Both the position numbers and the translations under genes were made by a program. DNA of 64,000 nt from Ignelater luminosus (taxonomy: Eukaryota > Arthropoda > Insecta > Coleoptera > Elateridae), in assembly GCA_011009095.1 (NCBI GenBank), contig VTPC01090614.1:45079-109078 (forward strand). The letters are read 5' to 3'. The notes beneath the pieces are model-generated. The model saw nothing but the letters and a program-made list of their open reading frames with translations, did no database searches and had not been told where the DNA came from. Positions 11,801-21,401 of the stretch are shown here, piece after piece (position 1 is the first letter of the stretch; each line of letters starts with the position of its first letter).

Positions 11801-14150
11801 GATGACGATGGCTGCAGTTACTGAGGAGAAATGGATGATCCGGAGGACGTGGTAATAAAATGTGGAAGATTGACAGAACTAAGAAGGAGAGTTTGCCTAG
11901 ACCCAGGGCTACAAGAGCTACAATCCTCAAACATAATATTCATATGTACAGACACTGAAACCAAATCAGGATAATAATTAAAGATAGGATCAACAAAGGC
12001 ATCTAACGAGGAAGGAATGACAACCCGTAACATCTATACGCCGATTATGCCCAGAAGCAATGCCCAACAGATCTCCCTGAGCACAACAGAAACCAGGCAG
12101 GGGAGGGTTTTTTAGTCCGTAGGCCACTGAGTTTCTTAGTGGAGTCAGGTATACCACGCTACACGAGCGGCATGGCATTCATGAGGAGTTTTCCCTACCC
12201 TCGAAGAAAAGAAAAAGATTAGGTTAGGTTAAGTTATCCCGTAGAACTGCATGTTAAATTTTCGTGGCACCTCCGGCACCTATGGGTGGAATCGGCGCTC
12301 GTAACTTTTTAATGAGGCTTCTCCGCCACCTAGATTCAGTACCCTGTGACCCTCTCGACAAGCCTGACAATAAGACACCTCAATTGACCTAATCCGTGGC
12401 AGGCGGAGATACGGAGCTCATACCGAAAATATGTTAAGTTTCCGAAAACGCCTTTAATAGCGCAACAACAAAGCATTCATAATTATATTTTTGCAAGACC
12501 GCCTGTAAAGTTGGCACTTTACAACTCGTTGCCCATGTCAAAAGTTGACAATTATAAACAATTGAAATAAATTTGACGTATCAACAGTATAATGAATTCA
12601 TAATACGCACTTATGATCCTGGCCAACTTCATTTTTTGATCTATCGTCAATGGTTTTTTCAACGAACTCCGAAGGAGTCGCCACTAAATTTGAGAAGTCT
12701 GTCTGTTGGCATTTTTTCGGGAACATGGTCAATATGGTCGCCGAAATTTGGAAAAAGAATGTCTGTCCGCATCTTTTTAGATTTTGGCTTCAGATTTGGA
12801 TTCTACGCCAAAAACTAGACACGTTTTCGTTTTTTAATATCTCTTCGGGAACATGGTCAAAATGGCCGCCGAAATTTGAAAAATTTCTAAAAATTTGCTT
12901 TTAGAATCGTATTCTACATCAAAGCTCTGAAATTTTGTCCAGGTTAAAGGGATTGAAAAGTTGGCAACCGTAGTTCAAAATAAATCACCCAACATCCTTT
13001 TGCGTTCATAAATAGCTAGTTGTTGTTGTTACTAGGGTGACACTCTATGGATGTACACCACAGTCACCACTCTGAAACGCACTCTACCCGAAGTGTTTGT
13101 TTTTGAGCGCACTCCAGGAGAATTAATTAAGGAAAATACCCATGTGATAAATGACGCCAAAATACAAATTAAAGACAAGGCAATTTATTAACGGCGATTA
13201 CTTTTGGTACATTCGTATTTACCAGCTATAATAGGTTGGTTTAGTTGACGATTATGTTTGATTCGAAACTGTGCACAAAATGTTTGACGAAATTACATTT
13301 GTCCATCTGGATTTACATTCGCATTTTTTGTTTTTTTGTAAGTCTATTAATACCTCTCATGCAGATCAATGAATTCTATAAAAAGAACGTTATAACTTTG
13401 CATTTTTATTATTTAATTTCAAGTCATCTACTAACCGCTATTCATTGGGTGATATAAATAAAAAATAAGTAAATATATAAATATCAGTATGAAAGGTTAT
13501 GATTTATTAAATAAAATGCGATCAAACCGAAAAATTTTGCAAGCTACCAACAAACCAGATCAATGTATGTAAATTTATAAATCAACGGACTACTGGCCTA
13601 AAAATAGATGCCGGTACTCTTACTTAATCGCGTCTTTTGTTTTGATTGTTTTTAAAGTTAAAATATCATACTTTTTGTGATATAAGTACTTCTTTCGATA
13701 CATATTAAAAATTGATTACGCAACCGTATTCATTAAATAATAAATTAAATTCTAACTCAAAGATTAATAAAAGAAGATTGTGTTGTTTTATCAAACCTTC
13801 GGCAAAAACATCGATAAATAACAATATCATCCTAGCATTAGCGCCTTACATTACGATGGAATTTTTTTAGTACTATTGCATAGCAACAAATATTTTAATA
13901 ATTACTAAATAGATCGTTAACTTTAAAGTATTTATTAAGGTAAGAAATAAAACGTTTGCACCGAAAGTTCAAAACAACTTACGAATTAAACTGTATACAA
14001 CATACATTATAATGTGCTTCGTTTGTTTTTGTGAGGTTAAATTTTTCTGGATTAGATTGTACATACTTATATATTAAAAGAAGAAATCAAATGATAAACC
14101 TACCTTGCATTTTGTGGTAATTTACGCAAATATTTCCAACTACAAGCCAT
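2892..14150 (-). CDS. Nipsnap: NIPSNAP family protein, five exons, complete
   Basis: NIPSNAP proteins are mitochondrial and have ferredoxin-like alpha/beta barrel (NIPSNAP) domains; in mammals they act as mitophagy signals. Exons on the minus strand are 14104-14150, 3746-3928, 3503-3674, 3114-3381 and 2892-3040, all with GT..AG borders and matching phases, giving 272 aa, the usual family length. Recognisable blocks are [20 protein letters not shown] (exon 2), [17 protein letters not shown] (exon 3), a block containing [15 protein letters not shown] and [15 protein letters not shown] (exon 4), and the C-terminal [13 protein letters not shown] (exon 5). The N-terminus ([20 protein letters not shown]) is basic and hydroxylated with few acids, as expected of a mitochondrial targeting peptide. 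Intron 1 is 10.2 kb and full of transposons. Exon 1 is placed by phase and targeting-peptide logic, not by homology, so it is less certain than exons 2-5. Confidence 0.94.
3955..4535. repeat. Long direct repeats flanking a LINE fragment
   Basis: Two copies of one sequence in the same orientation, 3955-4065 (about 111 bp) and 4439-4535 (about 97 bp), both begin TAGAGGTAAACTTTTCA and end in CCGGATG. The second copy lacks about 14 bp. They bracket a 373-bp retrotransposon fragment. Direct repeats this long are not a normal LINE target-site duplication. Confidence 0.8.
4066..4438 (-). pseudogene. LINE endonuclease fragment
   Basis: Read on the minus strand, the segment encodes a broken stretch resembling the end of the APE-type endonuclease of non-LTR retrotransposons: a region reading [17 protein letters not shown] (the 'N-G-PT-F-G--S-ID' block), then [12 protein letters not shown], which resembles the degenerate 'ETLSDH' block out of frame. 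In-frame stops and frame changes show it is dead. The family (R1/CR1-like) cannot be fixed from so short a piece. It lies in intron 1 of NIPSNAP. Confidence 0.5.
4536..5680. other. Unclassified intron sequence with a GC-rich block
   Basis: No gene is supported. 5140 begins TGTTACGTATGTTATTAATG, which resembles the start of the LTR-like sequence at 58572 (TGTTACGCGCATTGTTAATA) and could be the edge of a BEL/Pao-type LTR. 5330-5470 is markedly GC-rich in AT-rich surroundings and produces overlapping open frames on both strands (up to 112 codons) with no family resemblance. Imported repeat DNA is the likeliest explanation. Confidence 0.35.
5681..5815. repeat. Two-copy tandem repeat, about 74 bp period
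   Basis: Copy one starts GGAATTTATTGACAAAAG at 5681 and copy two starts GGAATTAATAGGTAAAAA at 5755. Both continue through a T-rich run to a block reading GAAGTTTTAGCGTGCG or GAAGATTTAGCGCGCG. Similarity covers about 55 bp per unit. Confidence 0.7.
6172..6465. repeat. Long near-perfect inverted repeat (foldback/MITE-like)
   Basis: The left arm, about 6187-6278, runs from TCGGTTTAGG to ACCACTCCCAC. The right arm, about 6360-6446, runs from GTGGGAGTGGTCTC to CCTAAACCGA. They are reverse complements over roughly 90 bp with a few mismatches, around an AT-rich spacer of about 80 bp. The transcript would form a long hairpin. No coding potential is seen. It looks like a foldback or MITE-type element in intron 1 of NIPSNAP; target duplications are not clear. 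Confidence 0.85.
6500..7530 (+). pseudogene. Degenerate ORF, possible MULE-like transposase relic
   Basis: The best-preserved open frame (7203-7535, 110 codons) reads [20 protein letters not shown], then a stretch with [20 protein letters not shown] followed by [12 protein letters not shown] charged helix leading into a 'DG-W-RSYG-Y-A-SG' motif resembles, from memory, a group of arthropod MULE-like transposases. An overlapping frame (7426-7647) carries a continuation, which suggests a frameshift. The upstream sequence from about 6506 ([15 protein letters not shown]) may be the degenerate N-terminus. It lies against the 3' side of the Gypsy relic. The assignment is weak. Confidence 0.3.
7530..10320 (-). 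mobile_element. Gypsy-type LTR retrotransposon pol relic
   Basis: Read on the minus strand from 10320 downwards the pol order is preserved. A protease-to-RT linker with VLGIDFM lies near 10240. The first reverse-transcriptase block is at about 9434-9660 ([10 protein letters not shown]-like linker, then [20 protein letters not shown] and [11 protein letters not shown]). The YLDD box is at about 9163-9348 ([20 protein letters not shown]), an RNase H region follows, then integrase with [13 protein letters not shown] near 8160-8220 and an integrase tail near 7680. Stops and frameshifts occur throughout, so it is dead. No LTRs were recognised. The 5' part is cut by the R1-clade element starting near 10321. 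Motif order supports the Gypsy superfamily; the lineage is not determined. Confidence 0.85.
10321..12235 (+). mobile_element. R1-clade non-LTR retrotransposon, 5'-truncated
   Basis: Reverse transcriptase begins with [20 protein letters not shown] then [13 protein letters not shown] (from 10333). It continues in a 194-codon frame (10541-11125) with [36 protein letters not shown] and the active-site block [10 protein letters not shown]. The thumb/connection region follows (11153-11350, 11347-11571), ending in ISDLAAVS then [14 protein letters not shown]-like sequence read across a frame change near 11560. Frameshifts at about 10530, 11125, 11350 and 11570 show it is inactive. The endonuclease and ORF1 are missing, consistent with 5' truncation on insertion into the Gypsy relic. 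The 3' end lies near an A-rich stretch and GATTAGGTTAGGTTAAG at about 12216-12232. Confidence 0.85.
12236..14103. other. NIPSNAP intron 1, remainder
   Basis: No coding sequence is recognisable. 12570-12960 holds diverged internal repeats (see the separate entry). 12236-12560 may be 3' untranslated sequence of the R1-clade element, being less AT-rich than what follows. 13000-14103 is AT-rich with no recognised feature up to the NIPSNAP exon 1 donor. Confidence 0.5.
12640..12905. repeat. Diverged tandem repeat with 'GGGAACATGGTCAA' core
   Basis: The block TCGGGAACATGGTCAATATG (12717) recurs as TCGGGAACATGGTCAAAATG (12845), about 128 bp later. Each is followed by GTCGCCGAAATTTG or GCCGCCGAAATTTG. 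A more diverged version (ACTCCGAAGGAGTCGCC) precedes them at about 12665. Confidence 0.65.
14104..14150 (-). CDS. Nipsnap: NIPSNAP first coding exon (47 nt)
   Basis: The exon reads ATG plus 15 codons in total and ends AG before a GTAGGT donor (14102-14103). The two leftover bases AG join the G at 3928 to make AGG (Arg), so the peptide runs ...LPQNA-R-IFSTTS..., a plausible mitochondrial presequence. It is far too short to appear as an open frame of its own. The choice of ATG rests on the position and on the absence of an alternative start before the conserved domain in exon 2. A transcript read across the junction would settle it. Confidence 0.7.
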
Positions 14151-17100
14151 GACTATTTATTAAAAATACGATAATAAATCTACAAATCTACTAATAGACG
14201 AAATTTGACTGTACTTTATACTTTTATATTGCACCTGTTATATTACGTAATGGGTTTAGTTTCCCCAGATCTGTATAATAATATTCTATTCACTTTTGTT
14301 TTTTGTTTCTATATTGGACGACTATAGCCTCAACACTACGATAAAATGTTTATCATCACCAACAAAACTAGCGAAGTCAAAGTCTGATTGGCACTGCAAT
14401 ATTCAGCAGAATAACAGCGCCACTGGCGCTCGCAGTGGTAAATTCAAATCAAAAAGTTATTTTTTAAATGTATAAAAAAGTAGGCAAACGTGTACGATTG
14501 CAACCAAAGAAAATGGCACAATTTCATTATTAAGTAGTGTAAAAATCTGCTTACTTACTTTAGTGAATTGATTTGGATTTAATAATTCCAAAGATATTAT
14601 ACCTCCAGATTGGGTATTATGTGGTTTTGTCATGGTGGTGAGTCCCCTGCAGAAACAGTGATGTAAGAGAAGTACACTTTGTTCAAATGATTAAAAATAA
14701 TCAAGAGGACCTTTTTTTTTTCTTATATTGGTATGCGATAAATCACATCTTTTGTATGTTTACGCCACCAACTTTGTTTTGAAATAATTGGTTCAACAAC
14801 TGTCACGTCAAACATATATTTTTAATATTTGTGTAATATTAAAGTTAACAGTGTTTTAATTTAAATTATTTGTAAAGTAAAAAGTTTAAACTAAAATTCT
14901 TTAAAATCTTCATAGATTGAATTTTGATGCAAATGGCTTCGTTATACTGACACATGTTATTGTTAACCTCAAAACGAAAACCAAATTATACAACAATGCA
15001 ATTGTCAAATAGCAAGTACGACTTACAAACATACAAACTAACAAATTTAGAGTGCCTTGGTATTGTATTTTATTTTTATAATGCCATTTTCCTAATGGGT
15101 AGCCTGTGGAAACACTTGTCAAGAAAAGAGACAAAAATACGTAAACCCTGTACTCGCACCGCGGGTGTAAAGGACAGCAAAACCCCAGCATTTTTCATCC
15201 TTGTCGCGTTGTTCAGTGACGTAACGTTTAATATTACTGCACAAGAGAAAATTTATTATTTTAAGCAGTTTTATAAAGCAACTTATAAATAAACAAGAAT
15301 ATGACATTCAGAAATTCCACTGATAGTGCTTCTTTATAATATTTTTGGTGGTAGGATTAGTTGTATGTTTTGCTCTGAACTAGATTTACATAATTCATGC
15401 ATGCTCATTGCTCAGGCTCATATTTGAAGTCCCAAACAGCAGGGTTATTACTGCACTAAAATTAATAAGTCTCCTTGTGTAGTAAACTTTTGAGGTTAGA
15501 ATTACAATGGACCGCAAACTGCCAAGAATCTGAGTTATTTTTGTAAGTTTTCGATGTGATAGTTGCAATAAACTTATCTGTGAGTGCAACTACATCAGAA
15601 TTAAAGTGCATGTACTTCTGTAGTTGAAAGGAAAGCCTTGATTGAAATTCTTATGCGAAGGCTACGCAGATTGTTGTATAGCTGAATTTAAATGTAATCC
15701 TGGAGATGTTTTATCACATGTGAAACGTATTTTAACAACGAGCAACAATCGATGTTAGTTGAGGCTTCAATGAAGATTATCTAAATGACAGTAGCCTGTA
15801 GGGCCGTTAGAGTCTCTCGAGTCGTTCAGGAATCTCGGGCCGTTCGGACCTTCAGGGACCGTCGGGGCCTCTCGAACTTTTCCGGACGATCAAGAAGTTA
15901 CCGAGTTTTTTTTTCGAGCCGCACCAAGTTTACTCCGAGTCGGACCGAGCCTGGAGATTTCGGCCCGTGCTGATTGTTTCGGATATTCCAAGGATTGCAA
16001 ATCATAATGTTATGTATATTAATTTCCTTTTATTCTAGAAACAGAGGCTCAAAACACTTGAGACCAGATCATATCAAAATTAACTGTGTCAGTTAGGTGT
16101 AGCATAGTTACCTAAAATTAAAATTTGTAAAAATTGTAATGTGATGCCTTTTACGTAATTGGAGTACCTGTGTAAGGAGTTCTAACTAAATAAAATAAAT
16201 ACAAATAAATATAACTAAAATTTATGAAGATTGTCCTAAAAGACATATACTTTGCAGGCTACGCCCATGGCTAAAATAATGGTGACATTGAAATTAAGGT
16301 TAGTTGACGAACATACGACTATCCTTCAAAAATTACATTTACAAGTGTGTCCGTCCACACTCTAATACCCATTAGAAAACTGACATAATAATAAAATAAT
16401 ATCAAGGCACTCTAGTACCAGTTACACAAATTAACATATGAATCTAGATTTTGGATTACCACTCGTATTAAACTTGATTCGTGAGTTGTGATTACATCCA
16501 ACGACGATATATGGGGAACATCTCAATTACTTTAATTGTGAATTTAGAATATACCAGTCTTCGCTTCAAACGTACCTAAACTGATTGCGTCTAATAAGTA
16601 GATAAAGAACGAGTGGTTGTGAATCCGACGGACGTGACTGTAGTGCGTATAACACAGAAGAGCAGAAAACCTTCTCCTCGGAGCTGGCTAAAAGCATGTT
16701 GACGCCCTTGCCTCGTTTTCCTTTCCAACTAAATTATGTTTTCACCACCTTTACTGGATGACAATATCGACCTGTTCACAGAGATGGGTGGGCGACAGCG
16801 GCTGTTACTGGCCTTGTTGGTTAGAAAGTCTTCCGCGGGGGTTCCTTCCTTCCTCGTAAATTACTAGCCACTCAGCTAACAGCCTCATGTCATAAAAGCG
16901 TCTTTTCTAGGTCAGCGTATTCGTCATTTCCACGTCGATTTTAAAGCGATAACTACATTAAAAAGACGAACGTATGACAGATTCCCACGACGTCACTTTT
17001 TAGACGGAATTATAACGTCTGTATCATTACAAATTATTTACCTTTTAGTGACAGATATGACGTTTTCGAAACGCATACATTATGTATTTCAATAACTGTG

Positions 17101-17239
17101 TTGGTAATTGTCATGCAGTAACAATCTGATGCAGTATACAGATAGGCAGCAAATGTTCAGCGGTTTTTAGCTCAATAAAATTTCTTAAATTGTTTACAAT
17201 TATACTCCCTCTAATGGTCCAAAAAATGCTGTATTTTAA
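14151..17239. other. Intergenic region upstream of NIPSNAP
   Basis: AT-rich, with no gene recognised. The sequence just right of 14150 should contain the NIPSNAP promoter, but I see no convincing core element. Open frames at 14910-15307 on both strands overlap one another and match no family I know. A GC-rich dispersed repeat lies at about 15795-15975. Confidence 0.5.
15795..15975. repeat. GC-rich dispersed repeat, copy 1
   Basis: A GC-rich island rich in CGGGCC/TCGGGC motifs. Its second half matches a segment of Set1 intron sequence at about 23900-24040: both contain a GGGCCTC block, then GA(C)CAATCAAGAA- or GACGATCAAGAA-like sequence, then AAGTTTACT, then CGGNCCNAGCCTG, then ATTTCGGCC. No coding logic is seen. 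It is probably an unnamed dispersed repeat. Confidence 0.65.
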
Positions 17240-18193
17240 TGGGTGATTCTTGGGCCAATTCTAAGTCGAAAAGTTCATATAAACGTATGTCCTAAAATGC
17301 TTGGTTTTCGATATACAGGGTGTTGAAGTTTTTATTTTTTTCCGGGTTTTATCAGAAATTTCGAAAACCATTTGAGATATTACACAAAATGTTTCCTTAG
17401 CAAGTGACAAAGCTAACTTAATTTTATGTAAATGGTTTTCGCTTAGGAATAAGTTGCAGATATTCATGTAATGAGTAATGTCGCTATTTTAAGGATTTTC
17501 TTTAAAATGGTAAGCTATACGAAAAACTGAGAGGCTTTTTGCCTATAATTGAATGGTAATTAATAATAAAATAACACTTTCAAAAAAATCAGCGTAACAA
17601 TTTTTTCATTAAAATTCTATCGGAACGTAGCCGTACAGACCTACGCCACTGGTTGAATTAAAAAAAAACTGTTTTGGGTCAAAAAGTGTTTTTATACCAT
17701 AACAATCTATGCTAAAATTTAGTGTGATATCTTAAACGGTTTTCGAAATTTTTGGTAAAAACCAAAAAAAAAATTAAACACCTTGCATATCAAAAACCAA
17801 GCATTTTAGGGCATATACTCCGTTCACGATGTTTCTGGATCGTAACAGGCCATAATTTCATTTTGTTAGGTTGAAAGTTTTCTTTCTTTTTTTTTTTTTT
17901 TGAAAATTGTCGTACCTGCGGCTGCATCTGGCGCTGTTTTGTTTTGTTAAAAAGAAATCAAGTTTTCCTTATATTTACAGAGTTACAAAAAAAAAGACAA
18001 CAGGTTAAACTGTCATAAAATCATAACCTTAAAGCACATTAAGCATCAATAAGATTTTACAAGCTGAGTTAATAGATAAACAGCCCGGTTTACAATACTC
18101 AAACTGTCATTCTTCCACAGACCCAGACACATCGTGAATGCTGTATACATTTATATGAACTTTTTGACTTAGACTTGGTCCAAGAATCACCCA
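17240..18193. mobile_element. TTAA-flanked MITE with nested inverted repeats (piggyBac-like)
   Basis: The 954-bp element is bounded by TTAA on both sides (17236-17239 and 18194-18197). The ends start TGGGTGATTCTTGG and are inverted repeats for about 50 bp (left ...CTAAGTCGAAAAGTTCATAT, right complement ...CTAAGTCAAAAAGTTCATAT). Inside, a second inverted pair at about 17300-17375 and 17745-17815 shares AAAATGCTTGGTTTT and TTTCGAAAACC. TTAA duplication is typical of the piggyBac superfamily. No transposase is encoded, so it is non-autonomous. Confidence 0.85.
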
Positions 18194-18254
18194 TTAAACT
18201 AAGTACATAACATTAAGTAACACCCTGCATAGTATAGATAGATAGATAATTTCT

Positions 18255-18590
18255 TGCATGTTGAATTTACAAATAGCAAATGTACTCTAATTCCAAAGAC
18301 TGGAGTGATACTTGTATTAGGAGTGTCAGAAAAATGCTGATGCTGTTCTTAGGCTTTATGCTAGGCATTACCCAAATGGACTCAAAAACCATTCAGAAAA
18401 CCAGAGAAGAATTTAAAAGAAAATGACCAGTTTAGTAAAACTGGAATAAGGTACGGTTACAAATGAAAACAAGGCTGCAGTAATTCAAATGGTAGAAGAG
18501 AATCTACACATTAGTCAGGGAGAAACACAAATGGGAAGAATCTCCAGAAATCTTGAAATTAGTGTTAAATATTTTAAAAGCTAACAGGTT
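18255..18590 (+). pseudogene. DNA transposon N-terminal (HTH) fragment
   Basis: The frame reading CQKNADAVLRLYARHYPNG, followed after a frame change by NENKAAVIQMVEENLHISQG, resembles the N-terminal helix-turn-helix of an insect IS630/Tc1/mariner-type transposase. It appears to be the same family as the better preserved copy at 39835-40850, whose start reads GPANGNTLEARRLYSEAF. Stops occur in all frames and the catalytic part is missing. Confidence 0.5.
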
Positions 18591-20815
18591 TTATTATTTA
18601 TTTTCTTCCATTTTACTTTGAGGAGTAGTGTTGAATTATAATTCATCATTAACAAATTAACAAGTTTCATCTTTACCACATTTTCTTGGTGCAATATCTA
18701 ATAGAAAATGACAGTTCTGTCGCTTTTTAAGAAATAAATTAAACAACTTTCTAGTACAGGTATTGTTTTCTTACGAGACAACTTTTTTAAATAACGGCTG
18801 TATCAACTCTATTAGATTTTCTTCTTTGGCGAAAAGTCAAGGGGGAGGTTTATCAACAGCCAATAGAAAATGAAGAATAGTGGAGTCATGCCACTCTGTT
18901 ACACCTGATACACTTGCTCACATTAGAAAAAGCATACAGCAGCAAATTATGTTGTGTGAGCAAAGCAACGAAAGGCAGTTTGAACATTTACTACAGACTA
19001 CACTAATCTACTCTGTTTGTTTGGTTATATTTTCTGTTTAACTTTCGTACAAACCTGTTCATTTGTTTACTTTGTTTTTGTTAACTAGGTTTTCTTGTTT
19101 ATTATCAAATTCTTAAGGTTTAGAATAATGTATAATTATTCTTATTGTTGTTTTCTAAAAAGGCAAATCTTATTTCTAACCAGCGTAAATTGAGTAATTT
19201 TGACATTGATAATTAATACAAAAAACAAACTAACTTATACAAACATGATCCATTTTGTTTTTAAAATCTGTAATTACACAAAGATATCTCTGAATTGTAC
19301 GATGTGTTGCCTATTCCCAGACATGCAGGGGAAGACAACTGTATGTTAACCTTTCAAAGGTCTTTTTACAAAATCAAGAATTTTGTTGTTGGAACTTTTC
19401 ATGATGATAAGTTATAAAATCTTAAAGAAGCATTTGAAATTACTAACTGTTAAACAAAACTCACTCCTCCGAGAAATTTAATGCATGATTAAGGCGATTT
19501 TCAATCAAATTTGCTCAAGTTTTAGGATTAAGTAAGCTAGAAAGAAGAAACATTTAATTTTAAACTGTTAGGGTCAATTTATAGAAGGTGAACTAAATAT
19601 TTGAGATTAAAATTTAATAACTGAATTAATTATATGTCAACTCTAATAATTGGTCCAAACATGACTATATCCCAGCAACAACGTCAAATTAAATTTAATT
19701 TCTTTCTTCTATAAACTGACCCCTAGACAATAACTCAGAGCAAGTGCTAACAATATAGTAACAAGGTTGCCATCATACATACCTATAATAAAAAATTTAC
19801 ACAAAACCTAACATTTGTCAGCTGTTGGTTTCTGATTACTGCAATCTTGTGTAGTCAATATTTCCATTTCTATGTGTTGATGTTCATGTTCATTCGGTGC
19901 AAACTTTGTCCAGAGTCCTAATTTTTGTTGAGAGACCTTTTATTTACTCGAAGAAGCCTATGAAGGATTGCAACTAAATATCAAATGCTAGTGATATTTA
20001 AATGATCCTTTTGTTTAAAATAAATGCAGGGAACACTATCGTTTTCGAATTTGAATCTCAATGCAACGTGCCAAAGTATATCAAACATATAATTGTAGCA
20101 ATGGTGCACTAATTTCTTGGAGCAGTGTGCATTTTGTCAAAACTGTTTTGTAACAGAAAAATACTTTTATTTTAAAGTCAGGAGCTACTTAAAAAGAAAG
20201 CTACATTTTATTTTAAATAAATTGCAACAAAAGTTGTTGTAAAAACAAATAAATGGACAAAAATATACAACATATCATACTTTTATATATACAGGGACAT
20301 AAAAAAAGTAGTCTAGACTAAACGAAAACGGTTTCTTTTTTTGTTTTGTAAATAATTTTAAGGTTACAATAAATAGTCAAATTATAACCATGCATATATC
20401 ATCTTAGGTTAATTATGTAACATTATAGTACACAGCATTCGTTCTAAAACCAATCGCCAGAATGTCCGTATAATGCTAAAAATCTGATGGTCACTCCTTT
20501 TACTTCCTCTTTTGACAAGTCGCAAAGAAAACACTTTTTATAATAAATATCTTTAAAATACAATCTTGCTTTAAAAGAACAAATACAGCAATCTTACTTT
20601 TCTGCCAAAACGTATCGTATTAAAATTTGCTGCCGTCCTTCTTTATCTTTTCTTTATACACATCTACTTTTTACACTGCGCAATTATTTCACACAACTTT
20701 TATATACAGCACATATGTACACTAGAAGATACTGTTCCTTTTGCTTTTATACACTAAGTTGAATATTAAAAAAAAATGCCATTTAGAAATAAAAATATGG
20801 TTTTCTACTTTCTCC
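18591..20815. other. Intergenic region 3' of Set1
   Basis: AT-rich, with no gene seen. It contains the 3' untranslated region and polyadenylation site of Set1 (transcribed leftwards from 20816), but several AATAAA-like hexamers occur and I cannot choose among them. Confidence 0.5.
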
Positions 20816-21401
20816 TTAATTGAGGGTTCCCCTACAGGTTGCAGCACCACACAAACAAGGTATCTTTTCATCTTCAATTGGAAATTTATAATCATACGTT
20901 ATTTCTTCATTCACGCCAATCGGTTGCTTCGAGTATATTACTATTTTCTTTTGTGATTCTATCGTGATGACTTTGGCATAGCAATTGGGCTATAAAACAA
21001 AATAAAGACATTAGTATTTCACGATTTCGTACCAGTTGAGATGCTTACATTGCAACTATGATTAATAAATCGAGCTAGATTTCCACATTTTGTAGCGTCT
21101 ATAATAGTCTCAAGATCGATTCTAAATAAGTACGAACTTCCAATACCGTCAGCTTCATATTTACTCTCCCTAAGATCGGCTACGCTTGGCCTGACCATTT
21201 GTCCTACGTATTCGATAACCATTTCATCAGCAGCAATGGGCTCCATAGCAAAAAGGCCCCAATCGTGTATAGCCGATTTGGCAAATTTAAGATGCTTCTT
21301 TCTAAATTTAAGCTGGTTGAATTTAAGCAAATCTGAGTCTGTATCGATTCCAAAGGCTGTTAAGAGTCTTCTCTGATTTGATCTTGCTTCTCTAGATAAA
21401 C
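20816..21401 (-). CDS. Set1: Set1 SET and post-SET exons
   Basis: Two exons, 21049-21401 and 20816-20989, split after RFINHSCN. The first holds the SET start ([19 protein letters not shown]), [17 protein letters not shown] and SSYLFRIDL. The second holds [31 protein letters not shown] and the zinc-binding post-[16 protein letters not shown] stop. All catalytic motifs (W-G-L, NHSCN, ITYDY) are intact, so the enzyme is predicted to be active. Confidence 0.97.

Noticed and set aside
14910-15307. Overlapping 93-, 112- and 62-codon frames
   Set aside because: They lie on both strands over the same DNA, without homology, splice context or codon bias.
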